Source: an uncultured Lachnospiraceae bacterium
GTDB taxonomy: Bacteria > Bacillota > Clostridia > Lachnospirales > Lachnospiraceae
Assembly: GCA_910577765.1 (NCBI GenBank)
Contig: CAJTOV010000086.1
Coordinates: 1-8,554, forward strand
Reading direction: 5' to 3'
Length of the DNA stretch: 8,554 nt
Shown here: piece by piece, positions 6,710 to 8,554 of the stretch
Layout of the letters: every line of letters begins with the position of its first letter
Numbering within the stretch: the first letter of the stretch is position 1
Translations under genes and position numbers: made by a program
Notes under the pieces: model-generated
Database searches by the model: none
What the model saw: the letters and a program-made list of their open reading frames with translations, nothing else
What the model was told of the DNA's origin: nothing

Positions 6710-7483
6710 CTACCTTTCCTCCTGCTCCAGCTGCTCCATCAGTCTCCGTATGTACACCTGGGCCAGATGCTTCCGGTACTCCCCGCCGGCCCGCATATTG
6801 TCCCCATAGGTAAAGCTGTCTGCCGCGGCCCTGGCCTGGTCGGCCAGAGGCTCCCCGGTTACGGGCCGCACCACCAGATCTGCCCTGGAGGGACGGGCCC
6901 CTACGGACACATAGTAATTCCCGTCTTTTTTTGCCACCCCGCAGGCAATCACCGGAAAATCGGTCTGGGAATTGCGCTGGGTCACATAAGCCGCTCGCCT
7001 TTTGTCCTTTTTCACAAGCACCCGCACCAGAATATCCCGGCCGCAGCCCTCTCTGGCAAACCGGGCCAGGGGCACTGTCCCCCCTTTGTAAAGCTCCACA
7101 TAAGCGTCCGTCACCAGCAGGCAGGTCAGAATATCGGAGAATCCGAACCGTCCCGCCATGCTTCCTCCCACTGTGGCTCCGTTGCGGAACTGGGTTCCCA
7201 CAATATGCCTTGTACATTCCCGGAATATCCCGCCGAAATAAGTATTGAGCCCTTCATGGGTCTCCAGCTTCCGCAGGCTGCACATACAGCCTATGGAAAA
7301 CTGCTCCCCGTCCTCTTCAATGCCGTCCAGCCCCAGTCCGGAAAGGTCGATGACGGTTCCTTTCTGTCCATTGCCCATTTTCAGCCACATCATGCCCCCA
7401 ACCAGCACATTGCTGCGTTTCTGGTTCAGGGTGTAGGCCTCCTCCAGGCTCTCTGCCCTTCTGTAATCCTTTGCCCGAAACAT
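6710..7483 (-). CDS. FAD-binding subunit of a xanthine dehydrogenase-family molybdenum hydroxylase
   Basis: This 257-residue cytoplasmic protein is the flavin subunit, which passes electrons from the iron-sulfur subunit to the final acceptor. The family FAD motifs are recognisable: V-G-G-M-M-W-L at 28-34 fits the pyrophosphate loop that is usually (A/G)GGTxLL, and T-V-G-G-S at 104-108 leads into the F-G-F-S-D segment ending at 117. The C-terminal signature G-D-N-M-R-A-G-G-E-Y-R-K-H-L (227-240) is typical of the CO dehydrogenase flavoprotein C-terminal domain. The start at 7483 is chosen because GGAGG lies 7 nt upstream and the family's usual opening (MFRAKDYRRAESLEEA) begins there; a longer frame to 7564 has no supporting homology. 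The protein is somewhat short for the family (often 270-295 residues). Its stop is 1 nt from the next start. The family call is secure; the substrate is not known. Confidence 0.9.
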   Translation of the reverse strand: MFRAKDYRRAESLEEAYTLNQKRSNVLVGGMMWLKMGNGQKGTVIDLSGLGLDGIEEDGEQFSIGCMCSLRKLETHEGLNTYFGGIFRECTRHIVGTQFRNGATVGGSMAGRFGFSDILTCLLVTDAYVELYKGGTVPLARFAREGCGRDILVRVLVKKDKRRAAYVTQRNSQTDFPVIACGVAKKDGNYYVSVGARPSRADLVVRPVTGEPLADQARAAADSFTYGDNMRAGGEYRKHLAQVYIRRLMEQLEQEER

Positions 7484-7593
7484 GCTTTTTCCTCCCTGGT
7501 ATTCTTTATTTCCGCCAGCAATGACAAGCACCGTACCCGCACGGGCATCTGGCCAATGCCGCAAGGGTCAAATGCCCCATGCACCCGGAACGG

Positions 7594-8554
7594 TTACCTG
7601 CCCTTTTCCTGCTGTCCGGCAAAATAGGTGTCAAAGATCCTTCTGGCCACCGGCGCGGCCACCTGCCCGCCGGAGCCCCCTTCCTCCACCACCACGGTCA
7701 CCACGATCCGCGGGTCTGCTGCCGGGGCAAAACCGGTGAACCAGGCGTGGGTCTCCTTCCCGGTCTCGAACTCCGCCGAGCCGGTCTTTCCCGCCGCCGG
7801 GTAGGCGTCGGTCCTGAGAGCCGAACCGGTGCCCTCTGTCACCACCTGCCTCATAAGCCCTGCCAGGTTTCCTGCCTCCTCCTGGGTCATGATACTGCCG
7901 TAAGCGGAAGGAAGGAACTTCTCCTGCTCCTGGCCTGCCACACTCTCCACCCGGTCCACCACATAAGGCTTCATCAGCACCCCGCCGTTGGCAATGGCCG
8001 CCGTGATCATGGCCGTGTGAATCGGGGTCATCTGGGTACTTCCCTGGCCTATGGAGGTCTGGAGAATCTCCCAGTCCCCTGCATCCGCCTCCATGGAATA
8101 GGAGCTTTTGCTGTAAGCCAGGGACAGGGGCAGGTCCGCATTGAACAGAAGCTGCCCGGCCAGGTCCTTCATGGCCCCCCGGTTCATGGAAAGCCCCAGA
8201 CTGGCAAAGGCCCCGTTGCAGGAATTGGCAAAGGCCTGGGAGATGGTCTGGGGACCGTGAACATTGCCATGGTAGCAGGATATGGTATAGTCCCCATGGC
8301 GAAACCGTCCGCCGCAGTCAAAAGCCGTATCTGCCCAGGTATCCCTGTGCTCCCGCATATAGGCCAGCATGGTGACGATCTTGAAAACGGACCCGGGAGG
8401 ATAGACTCCCTGGGCCGCCCGGTTCAACAGTCTGGCTTCGGCACTGTCCCCGGCAATCAGGCTGTCCCAGTCTGCTGCCAGGGTATTGGGGTCAAAGGCT
8501 GGCCGGGAAACCATGGCCAGAACCTTGCCGGTATCCGGCTCCAGCACCACCACG
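7594..8554 (-). CDS. Class B penicillin-binding protein, transpeptidase domain (5' end outside window)
   Basis: This is the C-terminal part (about 319 residues) of a cell-wall D,D-transpeptidase that cross-links peptidoglycan outside the membrane. The three active-site motifs of the family are present in order: S-V-F-K (residues 55-58 of the visible part, nucleophile Ser55) after YPPG, S-C-N (111-113), and K-T-G (256-258) followed by SAEF. The visible protein opens on the typical strand that reads VVLEPDTGKVLAM. The reading frame is open to the window edge, so the first visible GTG is an internal Val codon and the N-terminal membrane anchor and dimerisation region are missing. The compact domain and the lack of a C-terminal PASTA domain resemble the PbpA/PBP2-like class that often sits beside an FtsW/RodA gene. 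That neighbour would lie beyond 8554 and is only inferred. The TAA stop lies 110 nt before the hydroxylase genes. Confidence 0.93.
   Translation of the reverse strand, partial: VVVLEPDTGKVLAMVSRPAFDPNTLAADWDSLIAGDSAEARLLNRAAQGVYPPGSVFKIVTMLAYMREHRDTWADTAFDCGGRFRHGDYTISCYHGNVHGPQTISQAFANSCNGAFASLGLSMNRGAMKDLAGQLLFNADLPLSLAYSKSSYSMEADAGDWEILQTSIGQGSTQMTPIHTAMITAAIANGGVLMKPYVVDRVESVAGQEQEKFLPSAYGSIMTQEEAGNLAGLMRQVVTEGTGSALRTDAYPAAGKTGSAEFETGKETHAWFTGFAPAADPRIVVTVVVEEGGSGGQVAAPVARRIFDTYFAGQQEKGR

Noticed and set aside
7499..7527. Possible promoter TTGTCA-N17-GAATAC before the FAD-subunit gene
   Set aside because: The -10 matches only two of six positions, and transcription would begin at or inside the ribosome binding site.
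7544..7577. GGCAT/ATGCC and GGGCAT/ATGCCC inverted repeats after the penicillin-binding protein gene, considered as a terminator
   Set aside because: The stems are only 5-6 bp and no T-run follows on either strand.

Overview
The window reads as chromosomal DNA of an anaerobic Firmicute, most likely a Lachnospiraceae-type Clostridium. The grounds are strong AGGAGG-type ribosome binding sites, the style of the TrkA/TrkH and molybdenum-hydroxylase proteins, and a truncated Rpn/PD-(D/E)XK nuclease of a type I associate with that group. This is inferred from memory of protein families; no search was possible. Every convincing gene is on the minus strand, so transcription runs from high to low coordinates.

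In transcription order: (1) 8554-7594, the 3' part of a class B penicillin-binding protein, its start outside the window. (2) 7483-3860, a tightly packed three-gene set for a molybdenum hydroxylase of the xanthine dehydrogenase family: FAD subunit (257 aa), 2Fe-2S subunit (163 aa) and molybdopterin subunit (780 aa). Spacings are 1 and 14 nt and each gene has a clear ribosome binding site. (3) 3780-930, trkA then trkH, encoding the NAD-binding regulatory subunit and the membrane channel of a Trk/Ktr-type potassium uptake system. They start soon after the hydroxylase stop codon, so read-through from the xdh-like genes is possible. (4) 929-546, a non-coding stretch with a dense run of inverted repeats (727-864), the likely trkH terminator, an operator-like dyad (694-713) and a good sigma-A-type promoter (642-670). 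(5) 545-33, the Rpn-family nuclease gene read from that promoter, whose product ends abruptly just after the nuclease core.

The hydroxylase genes together make a complete electron path: substrate oxidised at the Mo centre, electrons through two 2Fe-2S clusters, then FAD. The active-site residues argue for a purine or heteroaromatic hydroxylase rather than CO dehydrogenase, but the substrate is not fixed by sequence. No cofactor-maturation, selenium-related or purine-catabolism gene lies in the window.

I found no tRNA, rRNA, CRISPR array or intact insertion sequence, and no clearly new system. The most unexplained piece is the structured non-coding region at 546-929 beside the truncated nuclease gene.
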